This document shows positions 47,527 through 60,515 of a stretch of DNA of 64,000 nt, piece by piece. Each line of letters opens with the position of its first letter. Within the stretch, counting starts at the first letter, position 1. Source of the DNA: Cinclus cinclus (Eukaryota > Chordata > Aves > Passeriformes > Cinclidae); assembly GCF_963662255.1 (NCBI RefSeq), contig NC_085055.1, positions 6,692,102-6,756,101 of the forward strand, given 5' to 3'. The notes beneath the pieces are model-generated. The model did not search any database and was not told where the DNA came from. It saw only the letters and a program-made list of their open reading frames with translations. Made by a program: the position numbers and the translations under genes.

Positions 47527-50442
47527 AGCAGGGGAGAAGAGGTGTGCAGCTGGTGTGCGGCCACAGACAGCAGGAGCAGTTCCTTGGGCATCAAACCACA
47601 GCTGTTCCCGGTGGGGCCATCACCTCCTCTGGAGAGGTGAGGCTGGCCAGAAAGCTGCAGGCAATTAGAGGTAATTAACCCAGCTGGAAATCCATCCCAT
47701 GCTGCTATTAGTGAGACACTCAGGGGAAGGAAGGGGACCGTGAGTCCAGATTCTGTGTTTCCCCGTCTGAAGTGGCTTACTTGACAGAGAAATAGCAGTG
47801 GGAGGATCATTTCCCCTTCCTGCACTAAGGAAAAAACACCCCAGGGTGGGAGTCACCCACCTCATCGCCCTCACCTGTCACTGCACTCCCTCTCCAGCTC
47901 TCTCCAAATACCCCGGGTGATCCTTTGCCCCTCTCTGCTGCCTCCCACGGAAACCTCCAGGAGGTTTCCTCCACCCCAAGCTCCGGCTGTGAGGGGAGTT
48001 CACTGGACAAGAAGAAGGGTATGGCCAAGACCATGAACGTGCTTTCTCTCAGGTGCCTCGTTAGAGACATACAGATGTAAAATAAAAGGAAAAACGAGGC
48101 AAGGATTGAGTCAGAACTGTGGTGGTTCAGGGACACCCTATCCAAGAGGAGACAGGGATAGTTCTCAGCCACTAGATCTCAGAGAGTGCAGCACTTCCCA
48201 AATCTTTCCCCTCCCACTCCCCAGAATGAAACAAAGCTGTGTGTCATTTACCCCAATGGCAGCTGCAGGTTATTTGGGGACAGCCCAGTTTTTCAGATTT
48301 GGAATTTCACTCCTGGACATTTGGCTGTTTTGTAAACAGGTAACAAGTTCAGAAGTTCAGGCCAGGGCAGCTTCTTTCCCACCCCTTGCAGTGAACTCCT
48401 GCTTGGCCTGAAAGCAGCCTTGGCAGAGGGGCTCCAAAGGCAGTAACTCAATTATCTCTGCCCTACAAGATATACAGAACTCCCCAAAAGTTGTGCTTTT
48501 TTGTTCAAGAGAGCAAAGATGTCAATTCCCTTCCTCCCAGGCAGTAACTTGATCCTGCTCCTTCAGCCTCTGCTAGACAACCTTTGAAAAACAACAAACC
48601 ATCCAAGCAAATCCCCAGAAAAGCCTTTTCCAGCTTCTGCTTCACTGTTAGACACGTGAGCAGTGAGACTCTGCTGCCAGCAAGGGTTGGCTGAGCTCTG
48701 CCTTGCCACCAGCACTGCTCTCACCCTGGCTGTGATGGAGCCCAGGTGAGGAGCCCTGCACTCACCACTTGTCACAACCCAGCTCCATGTGGTTTTGCCA
48801 CAGCAATTGCTCTGCACTCCAGCAGATAATGACTTTTGGGTAGTGCAATCCACACTCCTGCTGCTAGGCAAGCACTGATCCCTGCCACAGCCAGCCAAGT
48901 GCTCTTCCAGCTCCTTTTGCCCAGCTCAGCTATAATTCACCTTGGCACACACTTTCAGAGACATGGGTGAAAAGCAGATCACCTCAGTAGAATTACCCCT
49001 CTCTCCTTCCATCCCGTTTCCCTTTGTTATGTCCTTCCCCTGCCCACAGTGAGTGATCTTTAGCAGCACATGCCCCACGAAGGCAGGTGGACATTTATAG
49101 TGCCACTCAAGATAAGTTAAGGCCTTTGATCTTTCAGAACAATTTGCCTTGCCAGCTGTTCACTATCAGTTTGCTCCAGCTAAGACTCTCCAGCACCAAA
49201 ATATCTAAAAAATGTGGTGCACTTAAGACCTGTTATTTTGCTCTCATTAATCCTGGCTAGCAGTGGAATACACAAATAGTTGCAGTCCCTCCATAGTTTC
49301 AGAGAAGGTGATAAAGCACAGAGCACAAGCCCACAGGGCAAGCAAAGTCTAAGGACCAAAAAATCCCAAACCCCACTTTTAGGCAGTACCACATCAATAC
49401 ATACAACACAGATGCAGAGATGGGTCTGGGCAGTTAAATATTTCCTCTTTTCTGGGCAGCAGCCTTTCCTGCCCAGCCAGCACCATGAAGCTGAGCAGCA
49501 AGGAGCACAAAATGAGTCCCTAGTGCTGAGGCTGTCCCCACAAGAATAATTGCAAATACAGAATTGCCAGAAAATGGAGTCAACAGCCTGAAAATGTCAG
49601 TTCAGGACTCAGTGGGTGGGAAAAGTGTAAATCACTCATTTTTAAGGACACGACTAGTTTCACTAAGAAGTAAATTTAAAGTTAAATTATCTTGACTACA
49701 GCAGAGAAAGATCAGTTAATCCTTTTATTTGGAGCACATAGCTATTCCTTAGGATGCATTTTTTTCTTGTTCCATCCAAGTTTTTGTATCAGAGGCGTCC
49801 CAGTCTTCAACACAATTAAGAGTTTATTGAATTTTCATTTGCACTGTTGCTTTGTTCTCATCTTGCTGAAATAAATGCAGCTTCTAGCCCCACTCCCCCA
49901 CAGTATTAATTTTTCCTTTGGCTTTATGGAAGCCATCAATTTACTGCCCAGCTTTTCTCATGATTTAGAAGCATCATCTCAGTAACATTGTTATCTACTG
50001 GCCATATTTCACAGATATTGGGAAAGTGGTTTATGCTGATATCTTACTTAGCATCTGGCTGACAGGACAATTGCAGGGAAATATTGCCAGAGATATAAGG
50101 CCATTTTGTGATAAATAATGAGCTTTAAAGCTTAACAGGTTGTTTTCTTCAGAAGAAATCATAGCAGTTCTTCTATGCACAATATAGCCACTTACCATAC
50201 AAAGGCTGAGATGGAAAGTGCCCCTTAATGCATTGAATAAATCCTAGAGAGTGACCAAGCAACAGCTTAGTTCTGACCTGAAGTTTTTCACGGCTTCTTG
50301 AATTATCTAATTTGCCAGAAGTAAGTGACTGCTTCTGGGAGTATATGTTAGCTAATAATGCATTCCAGAGTTATTAAGGTTTATCATGTAAATCTTTATT
50401 TGAATGTTTTTAAAATGCATATTACTTTCTTGATAAACTATG
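47527..50442. other. Noncoding sequence, nothing specific recognised
   Basis: Mixed unique DNA, with many short overlapping open frames on both strands between 47500 and 48900. None has a recognisable domain. It contains no transposon I can name. Confidence 0.45.
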
Positions 50443-50461
50443 ATGGCTCCTTAGGAGCCAT
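50443..50461. other. 19-bp inverted repeat, 9-base arms
   Basis: ATGGCTCCTTAGGAGCCAT has perfect 9-base arms around a single central T. It sits in AT-rich sequence with TAAT words (50350-50480). It could be a dimeric protein-binding site. Perfect arms of this length and spacing are expected less than once in 64 kb by chance (about 0.24), so it is only mildly unusual. Confidence 0.7.
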
Positions 50462-53400
50462 TAATACAAATTAGGCATACCAGATGTAGTAGAAAGCCTT
50501 ATGAAAAGTACTTATTCTACATGCAGAGTAACCAGCTTTTAAATGATATTAAATACTGCAGCTGTAATGTTTTTTCCCCCAGTCTCAGGGATCAGATCGC
50601 TTCTTAAAAAATATTTTGTACTAAATTTCATTTCCTCAGATAAAGGCCCAGTTTTCAGTTGTGCAGCCAGGAGGTGAGAAGTTAGAGACTGACAAATTGC
50701 AGGGAGGGGAAGACAAGTTCCTTTCATTTGTACCAGTTACAATTCCCCAGATACTGTTCATAAATTTCCATAATCTAAAAAATGTGTTGCTTTTGATCAG
50801 AAACCTCCCATGTACATGCAGAGTTTCTTGGTTATTATCTTACCTCCAGGTCCTTGTATTTGGTGCCTTTTTACAACATACCACAGCTACCCCTGCCCTG
50901 CACAGCGAGTTCACTGTGATAAATTTATTTTCCATAGTCATATTGGGCTTAGGGTTATTCACCACCCCACAACAGCATTGCAATCATCCCCCCTGGAAAA
51001 CCCTGCCCTGCTGCATGTTAAATGAATAAGATGATAGGAAGAAAAGTTGCACTGACTTCAGCTAGAGTCAGGTCAGATCACAGCGTCTCACCTTGGCCTC
51101 CTTCGAGCTCCTCCAAGGCAAAATGAGGTTTTGAGCCAGGCATGCCCTGCAAGGCAAAACCAGGGCTGTGGAAATGAGAGTTTCTGGGGGAATGCTGTAA
51201 ACATTAGCTCAGCTACAATTACAGATGGCTTGTCTAAAGGAGATCTTTACTGTGAAATAAGAAAAAAGAGAAAAATCTGAGTAAAAGCCCCAGGATCTGC
51301 CCATGCTGGAAAAAGTGACCTTGTAATCACTGTGAATGGCACATGACCTTCAGAGGCTGTTTGGCACAGGTAAAGGGAAGATGGGTTCATTTGTGTATTG
51401 TGACAGATAGAAAAACTGGATAAAAATTGCCTTCATACAGGAAACAGACCTGAGGATGGGTCCTATTTTGCTTTTCTAATGGAAAGATCCCCAGACCTCT
51501 CCATGAAATGTCCTCACAGCTCCATTCCTGCAGCCCTGTGCTCCCATGCCCTATGGGGAAAGCAAGTATCTTTCCTGCCTGGGTATGGGGCAGCATCACT
51601 TTGCAAACCTCCTCAAGGGCTTGCAAAATATTGCTGGGATCAAACTAGCCATGAGAAAAGGTCAAGAGAGCAACATGCAGAGCTTCTGTAGGCACTTGGG
51701 GAGCCATAAGATGCTGCAGCACCTACATGGTCAGCTAAATTAACAGGGGGTACAAACCCAGGGAGAAATCTCCTTCTGTCTGGCAAACACTGCTTTCTGA
51801 TCACCAGTAACAATTTTTGCAAGCTTCTGTAGTGTCATGACTTGGTTCCAATTATGCATTTGAAGACAACCTGCTGGAAAAAAAAGCTGTTAGCATTCCC
51901 TGACATATTTCTGCTCATCAGGCTGCCACAGGTAGCAGGGGACTATGGAAAGAGGGTTTGTTTGTGTGTTAAATCTGCAGGTATCCATCTACAAAGTCCG
52001 TTATTCATCAGTGATATATCATGCTGGTGTTGAGCACATCTTGTACACACAGATATATCTTCTTGACAGACTAAGACAGGCAGGATTTGGAGAGAAGTTC
52101 TGCTTTTTAAAAACAACCTCAAGCAAACTGCCCATATCAGATTCAGTTTCCCTTGTTTATGTTTTTGAGCCCCATCTCCATCATTATCACATTCCTACTG
52201 AAACCTTGTGGTTTCAGACTTTGCCAAGTTCTGTTGAAAGCAAGATAATTGAAACACATTAAAACCTCTTTCAATGGTTCCTTATTTCATCACAGATCAA
52301 GTGAGACCCTCTGGAGGGTTTTCCTTCCCTGCAGCTCTTACCTCTATTATTTTCTTTGCTACAATGAACTTACTTGGTCTAAGTTCAAACTTTTACCTTT
52401 TCACACCCTTTGCATGAAACAAGTTTGGTTTTACTATGGCAACCATGTGTCAAAGGTAGGATTTTTTTCTCTGTCTCTAGACTTCTGCTCCTCTCTCGTT
52501 TAAGTAAAGATTAAAATATATGTGGCAGCAAGGCTTGTAAGATCCAGTTTCCACAGATGTTGATGTGAATTGTTTCTGTGTTTATGAGGAGAACTGGATT
52601 AGCTCTGCTCATCTCCCAGGTGTGGGGTGGATGGCTCTGGATGTGCTCCAGGCACAGGGGCACTCAACAAATGCTGTCACAATAATGCTGCACTTTTATT
52701 CTGTGCAAAGCTGTGTGAGGCACCAGCTCCCTTGTTGCTCCTTGCACAATAAGGAGCAGCATTATGAAAGATTATAGCACAATTGGTAAGTATAGAGAAG
52801 GTGATAATTTATATTATAATGTCCAGTAATAATGTATGTGCTCCCATAAATGCTGAGACGCCTTCAGAGTTTGTCACTTTCTGCACAACTGTAGTTACTA
52901 CACAGTCACACACAAAGGCTTTCAGCTGCCAGCACGTGTTGACACTTCTGGGTTTTTTCTGTTAAACTGAGCAAGCATTTGATCAGAGTTCCATTAACCC
53001 AGGCCTAGGAGGTGCTTTGGCATAGGATGCTCCTGTTGCTGCCATATCCAGTGGCTCCAGTCACTGGCGTGGTGCCTGTGCTCAGGGCGGACACGGGGCT
53101 GCGTGAGGCAGGCAAATACACTGCAGGGCTGTAAAATTAACACCTAAGTGCTGGGGAGAGCGTGGAAGCTAAAAGTACTCCCTGTGTGCCCAAAGCCAAA
53201 TTTGGAGCTTGCAGATTTTGTCTTATTTCTTACCCTGGTTCCAGGCTACCTCCTCCCAGCATCTGAGCCAGCCACACTCAGCCACTGCCCGGACAGCTTT
53301 GGAATGGTCACTGGGACTTCCCTTCAAGGGAAGGTGGCAGATGAGCAGCACAGCTCCAAACCTCATGGGAAGTGCAAGCAAGAGGGCTGATAGGTATTTT

Positions 53401-54442
53401 GCCACCTTGCTTTCCAGACCTCTCCAGGTAGATCAGCAGCAGACTGAGAGCACTTGAGTCCCACTTCCACACAGCTCCAAGAGGGTAGGAGCACTGGAGA
53501 GAACAGCAGAGGGAGAATTACCATCTAACACTTCTGAGATTATTACCATTTAATAGATGCTATTCTGCTAGAGAGACTCACAACTGTGTGCAGTGGGCTT
53601 GGCTCTCCTGAGAACACTTTCTGGCTTTCAAATGGATTTTGTGACTATGGGAGGGCAGACAGGTACTCCAGGTGTATCACACTGGGACCATTCTCAACCA
53701 CAGCAGAGAGCAAAGAGGGAACAAATTCAAGCATAACAGCAGACAGAAGTTAAGTTTCATACAGAGAAGAGCTGTATTCAAAGAGCAGTGTGTTAGGGAA
53801 GCATTTTGTTTCTTTTCTCTGCAGTGCTGCTGTGCCTTTCATTTAAAATTTTTGAGAGGTGGAGTTAAATTTACAAGCTGCAAGGACATAGGGAAAGTTG
53901 ATAATAGCCATGGGCTCAGTCTATAGGGATTGATCCTGCCAGTGATTGAGCTGCTTTCCATTAAAAGGCTGACAGCAATGCTGGGTGTTTGATTTCACCT
54001 TCCAATATCAGGGTTTTTACCCAAACTTCCTCTCTGTCCTCTCCAGGACTGATAGAATATCTTTACATACCACTTTTTTTCCTTGAGTACTGTACTAATC
54101 CACAACAACATCTGTGGGTAGCAACACACTAATCAAGCAGATGCAAAAATTTCTTGAGCAGACAGTTACAGTGACCACAGTGTCCACGGGGGATTTCCGA
54201 TAAGACTACGAGGCCAAAGAGGTTTTTTTATACCATTTTAGAGCTCCCAGAAATTATCTTAAGACATTAAAAATATTTTACAGACCTGCTTGTCACAGCA
54301 GTGCCCGGCAGCCTGCATTGATTTTCCTGAGTGGGTGAGCTTTATTTCCAGAAGTGCTCACACAAAGTCAGGTCATCGATCCATCTGAGGCATTTCCACT
54401 TCTCTGACCTGATACCAGTGAAAAATCAAGAAGTTTACGATT
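50462..54442. other. Noncoding sequence, nothing specific recognised
   Basis: Unique DNA of mixed composition. Open frames up to about 122 codons (50661-51029 plus) have no recognisable content. No RNA gene or transposon was recognised. Confidence 0.45.
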
Positions 54443-54600
54443 CACACAATCACAGAGTATTTTGAGTTGGATGGAACCCCCAAGCATCACCCAGCTCTTA
54501 GATGACTGGTCTCCCCTCAAGCTAAAAATCAAAAGTTCATCAACTATTATTTGTTTTAAACAACACACCAAAATCCTGCTAAAGTTTCCCTGGGGTTTCA
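54443..54600 (-). mobile_element. CR1 LINE 3' end, minus strand, diverged
   Basis: The plus strand reads TTCACACAATCACAGAGTAT, then TTTGAGTTGGATGGAACCCC, then 'caagcatcac'. This matches the reverse-complemented CR1 terminus ('cacagaatcacagaatattctgagttggaagggacccacaaggatcatc'). The following 'taaaaatcaaaagttcatcaa...caccaaaatcctgctaaagtttccctggggt' is only loosely CR1-like. It is older than the copy at 20028-20365. Confidence 0.75.
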
Positions 54601-54984
54601 AAGGACCTTCTTTAAAGCTGTCACTCTGATATCAGAGTTGCACCTAGCCATCTCCCAAGCAGCCTGTCCTCCAGCAGCAGCAGCTCACCAGGTGTCACCC
54701 CTGCTGTCCCACAGCCACAGTGTAGTGGTTGGGCTGGGACAGGATCCCAGTCCCCACCAGGGCTGGATCTCACACCCAGATCTGAGCTCAAACCACACAG
54801 CTACCCCCTGGTACCGAGGAGTGCAATGAACTGCAGCACTGCAGGGAGGAAGGCAGGCTGAAAGCCACTGATTTTTGTCCAAAAACACCTCCTGCACCCC
54901 GAGGTTTGCTGCAGTCCCCTCTTTTGTTGCAATCGGTGCAGGGAGATCATGGAAAACAGATCACTGAGGGACAAGGAGTATGTA
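54601..54984. other. Sequence between two opposed CR1 ends
   Basis: About 380 bases, GC-richer than the surroundings, including a run of CAG triplets near 54672-54686. I recognise no CR1 body or gene in it. It may contain eroded internal parts of either CR1 copy. Confidence 0.5.
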
Positions 54985-55083
54985 AAGCCCATGAAAAACT
55001 TGGACCAGGTATCTCTGAGAAAACCAATGCAGAGATTAGCTCTGGGTCGCTCCAGCCTCAACAATCTCAGATGATCTATGACT
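54985..55083 (+). mobile_element. CR1 LINE 3' end, plus strand, diverged
   Basis: The final part, CGCTCCAGCCTCAACAATCT followed by 'cagatgatctatgact', matches the CR1 3' terminus in the sense direction ('ccttccaacctcaaccattctgtgattctatgatt'). The upstream 'ttggaccaggtatctctgag' may correspond to 'ggaccagatgatctccagag'. Only about 40 bases align convincingly, so the left limit is a guess. Its orientation is opposite to the copy at 54443-54600. Confidence 0.6.
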
Positions 55084-56100
55084 GAAGTCTGGTGTGCGAG
55101 GCAGCCAGCCAGGAAGGGGAAATCATTTCAGCTCAGGGTTATTTCTATTTTTAACATTTTTGTGCTTATTTCTGCCTTTCAAACAAAATGCAGTGCAGAC
55201 AACTACCTGTGCACTGAATTGCAGAGGTAACTGGAGTGGTTTCAGATGCAGGAGAAGCTGCAGAAGGATACATTTCTTAAGTGGGAAAAACCAGTGATAA
55301 TCAAGGAAATTAAATCACTTTTACCCTCTTGGTAGATCTCCCTCCGGGCAGTTCTGGGACAAATTAGCAATAGGTTATAAACCCCAGAGGTGTATTAGGA
55401 AGCCTACATTCCATTTGATGATTTTTAGGTCACCTCTTGGAGATTCACATAAAAAAAATGTTTTATTGGCCAAATGGAAATATTTCTCCCTCCAGTTTTT
55501 CAACAATGTCCCTTCCTCCTGACCAAGAAATAGCTGGAAAATAAAGCAGCTACCCCCTTATCCAGGGGGGAGGGTTCTTCTAGGCTGGTTACTGCAGACA
55601 GCTATATTGTAGGGAGCAGTTAACAGTAATGAATAATTAATGAATAAATAATGTATTTGTGTCTCAATACCCCAAGGTCTTTGGGCACCTTCACAGAAAA
55701 TAATTAAAACAATAGATTACAAATAAGATGACAAGTCCCCAGCCAAATGGATGTACATAAATCCACAGTAATGTAAAAACAGAGAGGACGTGAAGATGAG
55801 AGCTTAAAAGTTCTTGTGCTTTGTTCTACAGAGCTCACAGCTCCTGAAGGTGCACTGCGCCCTGCCCTGGGATGAGGAGAAACCAAAACCAAAGGCAAAT
55901 ACCAGTCCTAGCAAGAAATATTCATCAGCCTTGCTGTCAAATCCATCTAAACAGCAAAAATAATAGCTAGGGAGAAAAGCACAAGTTTACAGGTATCAGA
56001 GGTGCCTGAATCGATGAGTGCAGCCCATGTGAGATGCAGCTCCTGGCCATGCCTCCTGTGAGGACCTTTTTCAGTCAATCCTCCAGGAATTCAAATGGCT
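55084..56100. other. Noncoding sequence before a G tract
   Basis: Unique AT-leaning DNA, with repeated AATAATTAATGAATAAATAA-type sequence at about 55629-55650. No gene or transposon recognised. Confidence 0.5.
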
Positions 56101-56127
56101 GGGGGGGGGGGGGGGGGGCGGGGGGGG
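56101..56127 (+). repeat. Poly-G tract, G18-C-G8
   Basis: Eighteen G residues, one C and eight more G residues. Long pure G runs are rare in vertebrate DNA, form G-quadruplexes and are difficult to sequence, so the exact length should be treated as uncertain. The overlapping minus-strand frame 56075-56257 contains a proline run derived from it. Confidence 0.9.
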
Positions 56128-59100
56128 CAAAGAGCAATTCTTGAGTATTTCCAGCTTTGTGCCTCTTACATAGACTGTTCCATGTACTAGAACTGCTGAT
56201 AGCTGGACCAGACACTATCATTAGCAGAAAGCAGCCTGGCAGCAGGTAATAATACACCTTTGGTCTTTGGGGTAGTCAGAGTTACCCCAGTTACAGCCTG
56301 AATTGGGAATTAAAGTGAGCAGCCACTGCTCCCTGATGTACACAAACGCACAGACTGTTTTCAAACCCCTTCCATGCCCCCTTGAATAGCAGGATCTCCC
56401 CAGCAAAACACAGCAGCCAAAAGCACCTATTTCCAAACAACCCAATGAAAGGTTTCCAGCTACCATTTGAGAAGCTATAGGCATGATATTTAAATAATTC
56501 ACTGATCTGAATGGTTATGAGGAAGGCATGGAATGAGTCTGGCATTGCTAAGTCTTGGGGAGCAGAAGGGGAAAGTGGCTGTTTGCAATCTGGAACACCT
56601 CTGTCCTGTCTGTGCAGATGCTCAAAGAAATCTCTTCCCAGATTTTTATTTCTCTCTTGACAGTACAGTAGAAAGGTCCCTGGAATCTAAAACCTGATAT
56701 TAAATACTTTCAGTTATTTGTTAGCATTGTGAAACCAATATTTCCCCACTGCAGAGAAGGAGTAGATTTGTCATGTAGGCCCATATATCCAATCTACAGC
56801 ATTACCCCTTTCCACATTACACTCCCAATTGTACAGCAGCTTGGCAATGCTGCCACTGCACTTCATCTTTAGTGTGAGCAGGAATCCCCCAATGACTTAC
56901 ACTCAGTGATCCACCTGAAAAATAACCCCACAGGTCTGAAGAGAGCTCAGCCTGCCCCTGTGTGATGGTATTGGGTGAAGAAAGTGGCAAATCCTGCAGA
57001 GACAGATGAGACAGCTTCCTTCAGCAGTGACCACAGTTAGTTCAGCTTCAGTTAGTCAGGAAATTTCACCTTGGTTTTCATTGTTTATCTCATTCCATTG
57101 CCTATTACATTTGTAATTCTCTCAGTGAAGCTCATCATTACATTTCTCCATTGTTTCTGCACTCCTCCCTAGGGCTCAATGTAGTGATGGGGAAAGTGTG
57201 AACAGCCTCACGAAGTAACACAGCTCTTGCCAAGTCAGTGCTCCCTCATCTCCTGAGGACAGAGCTGTAAGCCTTGTGTATCACCTGAAAACCTCTGCAG
57301 AAAAATCGGGACCCAAATTCCATGTGATCCCACAAAACAAGCCTGGCTCATTCAGGGATACCAGAGTGTTGGTGGGAGCTACACATCCACCCTTGACAAA
57401 GGAAACTAACTTCTGGAGGTCACACTGCTCCCCTTCCTACAGTAAAGCTCAGAGTAATGGGAGCAGTAATGTCCCTAGGCACTGCTGACTCCCAAAATGA
57501 ATTTATAAGAGACTGAGCATTTAGAGATGACCTATGAAACCATCTCCAGCACCAGTAATTGTCATGGCATGGTGGGGAACACTTGGCCATCAAAGTGAAG
57601 TTTCTGGCCAGCCTCAGCTCTCCCACCTGGATGGAGGATGCTGAGTCCTGGCCACATCTCACTACCACCAAAGTGAGGATTTAGATACAAAGCACAGTTC
57701 CAGAAAGGTTGCCATGTCCTTGCATTTACCAAAACATAAGCTTGGGGTGCAATAAAGCACATGCTGCTGGGTTCAGAGGTTCTCCTTCTTCATACTTCAA
57801 CGTTATAACTATTTTAAGATAACTGTTTTAAGTCCTTTGCCTGTAGAATTGGGGTCAGTTATGCTATAGTTCTGATAGTCATAAATAATTATTGCTTCAG
57901 AGTTGTTTAATCAGGCTGCCTCCAATGAGGCTTTTGGTGAGTTTATGTTGTTGTTTAATTGTTGTTGTGCTGTACTTTGGTTGGGTTTTTCCAGTGGATG
58001 AAAGGGTTATTTCTGTTGGAAACAGACATCTTGGTAATACTGAAAATGAAATGTCCTAAATCAGAGCGTAGGAATGCATTATTTCACACACTAGCTACTG
58101 AATGATGAATTAATAACAGTATCTCAAATACATCTTCCATCAATATGCTTATTCAGATTCCATCAGCATTTAATTAACATAAATTATATGACATTAGGAG
58201 GATTCAGGCAGTCATCAGAAAGAACACTTCTCTTACAAGCTGCTGAAATTCTTGTGGTTTCTGCAAGGCAGCAGTTTTTATTTTTATTTTCCTCTAGAAA
58301 TTCATCACAAATCAAATGTTTTCACAGCAAATTTAGGCTGACCTTTTCCTGATTTTCTGAGAATGGGATATCAGATCTCTGGCTTTGTTTCAGGTGTTCT
58401 AAGTTTTATGCCAAGGAATAGCACTTATACAAAGGAAGCAGTGGCAGCATCTGACTGCAGAGGGACCTTCAGCAGGCCCTATAACTGTACAGTAGGGTTG
58501 AGCATCAGTAACCCCCACAAGCAACTTTTCATTTAAGCATCTAAAGTCAAGAGAAAATAGTTATGAGTGTCCTAAAAAGACTGGGTTGTTTTTTTAAAAT
58601 CATATAACAATACAAAATGTCTTGCTGTTCTGCCTTCAGAAGTGCGCAAGGAAAAGCACAGTGAATTCAGGAATGGGAAAATTTAGGTGCTAGAAGTGTC
58701 AGCCAAGTGACCAGAACAACGAGGAGGGAAAGAACAGCTGTAGTTCCCCATGGGGCTGAGCAGCATCCAAATGCTCATTTGCAAAAAGAAGGAAACCAAG
58801 CACAAAAGGCAAGAGTGAAAATACAAGGACATGCAGGCACCTGACGACAGAAGTGGGGATATAAATTTTTCTGTGTGCCTTTCTGAGGCTAAGAGAGGGA
58901 GATGCCTGCTTTAAATTATCACAAAGGACTAAAAGATGGCAGAGTTAAACTAATAAAAAGCTATTTGAGTAAAAAAAGCACATTTTGCTGGTGTTTTCGT
59001 GGCTTGTGCTTCTATTTAATTGTGTTCTTTTATCCTTAAGTTTTATTCTGAAAAAAAAAACTTAGCCTAAAGAGATGTGACAAACCAAAATATTTTATTC

Positions 59101-60420
59101 TGATAGATGTGGTTGTTCTTTAATCTAGGGCAGGGGATTGACACGTGTCCAGCTCCCCAGGCTATATTACTCCAGGGAGGCAGAGAGTGCAGTGCACCTG
59201 CATGGATGCTGCTGTGCAGGCTGGGATGGCAGAGCTGCACATGCAGCTGGAAGCAGCTTTTTCCAAAGCTATGTAAAAGTTTCCTATGTGTAGTAAAGGG
59301 TACATCCCAGCCCCAAAGATCTTTGGGGAGTTTCTAACAGTCAGAGTTTGGCTCTCCACTGCATCACATGAAGGAGAAAGAGTGGAAGTATAAATACATG
59401 GAGTTAATGTATACTGCAAGTGGTAGGGAAAGAATGAGCCCTGCGTTCCATTACACTGTTCTAGTCCATATAATCCACTCCAAATGACTCGATATAAAGC
59501 TCACTATCCAATAGCCCTCCCTGCTATTGTTACAAGTTGCTGTACAGTGACAGTGCTAAGCACCCTCAATCCTGCAGCAAGCAGCTGCTCCCTCTCCAAA
59601 GCCTCCACAGAGGACCAAACAGGCAAAGGGAAAATAATGACAGCACAAAGTGTCCAGGATTAGGCAGCAAGTCAGTAAGTGAAACAGGAATAAAGCCCAT
59701 CCCATGTTCTTCCTGCCCTTGCTGTGTGCAGTGGCTCCACACCAGCCCTTTTGGTTGCATAGTTCCACTTGATGCAAGATGCTGTGTTAAGAACCCAGTG
59801 TTAATAACCAGAGTTTCCACAGGCACCCTGCAGGTCTGTACAGGCTGGCAAATAAACCAACAAGCATGGAATAATGTCTGGAACAGGACAGCTCTTCCCT
59901 GAGATGGCAGAGGATGTGTGTGCCCAAGGAAAGACCAAAGATGCAGCCCTATTATGGGAGCCTCTTTTCAAAGCGTGCCACTTTCATACCCACAGTCAAA
60001 GCAGCTGTGGGTATTTGTGAAGCCTCAAAACTGCCCACAGAATAAGTCACATTTGGGTTTTCCTCACTGAAGAAAATCACTTGACACGTTTGAGCCTCAA
60101 AGCTTGGAAAGGGGAACAGCAGGACCATCATTTTTGTTGCCATTCACTTCCATCCCATCTTTTTTCATACCTGGAATTGAAAGGCTCAAGAAGAGCTCTT
60201 CAAAAACAGCAGTAGTGTCCCCCAGTTATCCTCCTACCTTAAGATACTATTAGACACAGGAAAGATGAAACTATCATCCTTCCTTCACCCACAGGGCAAC
60301 ACGTACCAGCTGTATGTTTGCATGACCCACACATCTTTGGGTACACCTTCCCACCACAAAATACTCCCAGGAGCAGTGAGAAGAGCACAGGCAGGGGATT
60401 GGGTGCCACCAAGGCTCTGG
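56128..60420. other. Noncoding sequence with an AT-rich, TAAT-containing part
   Basis: No gene recognised. Between about 57780 and 58200 the DNA is AT-rich with many ATTA/TAAT words, for example GAATGATGAATTAATAACAG near 58099, another candidate enhancer-like texture. A 10-base A run lies at 59051-59060. The 121-codon plus frame 59537-59902 has no recognisable domain. Confidence 0.45.
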
Positions 60421-60429
60421 CATGTTTAC

Positions 60430-60515
60430 AATAATGACTGAGATTTTCAAAGGGGAAATGAACTGCCCAAATCTGATTCTAACTCAGTGTGAATTGGACT
60501 CCCAACCTCTGGGGT
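60430..60515. repeat. Possible ancient amniote repeat fragment
   Basis: GACTGAGATTTTCAAAGGGG followed by 'aaatgaactgcccaaatc' resembles the common reptile/bird motif 'gagattttcaaaggcacaaatgg...'. The resemblance is limited to roughly 20 bases and is recalled, not aligned. Confidence 0.3.
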
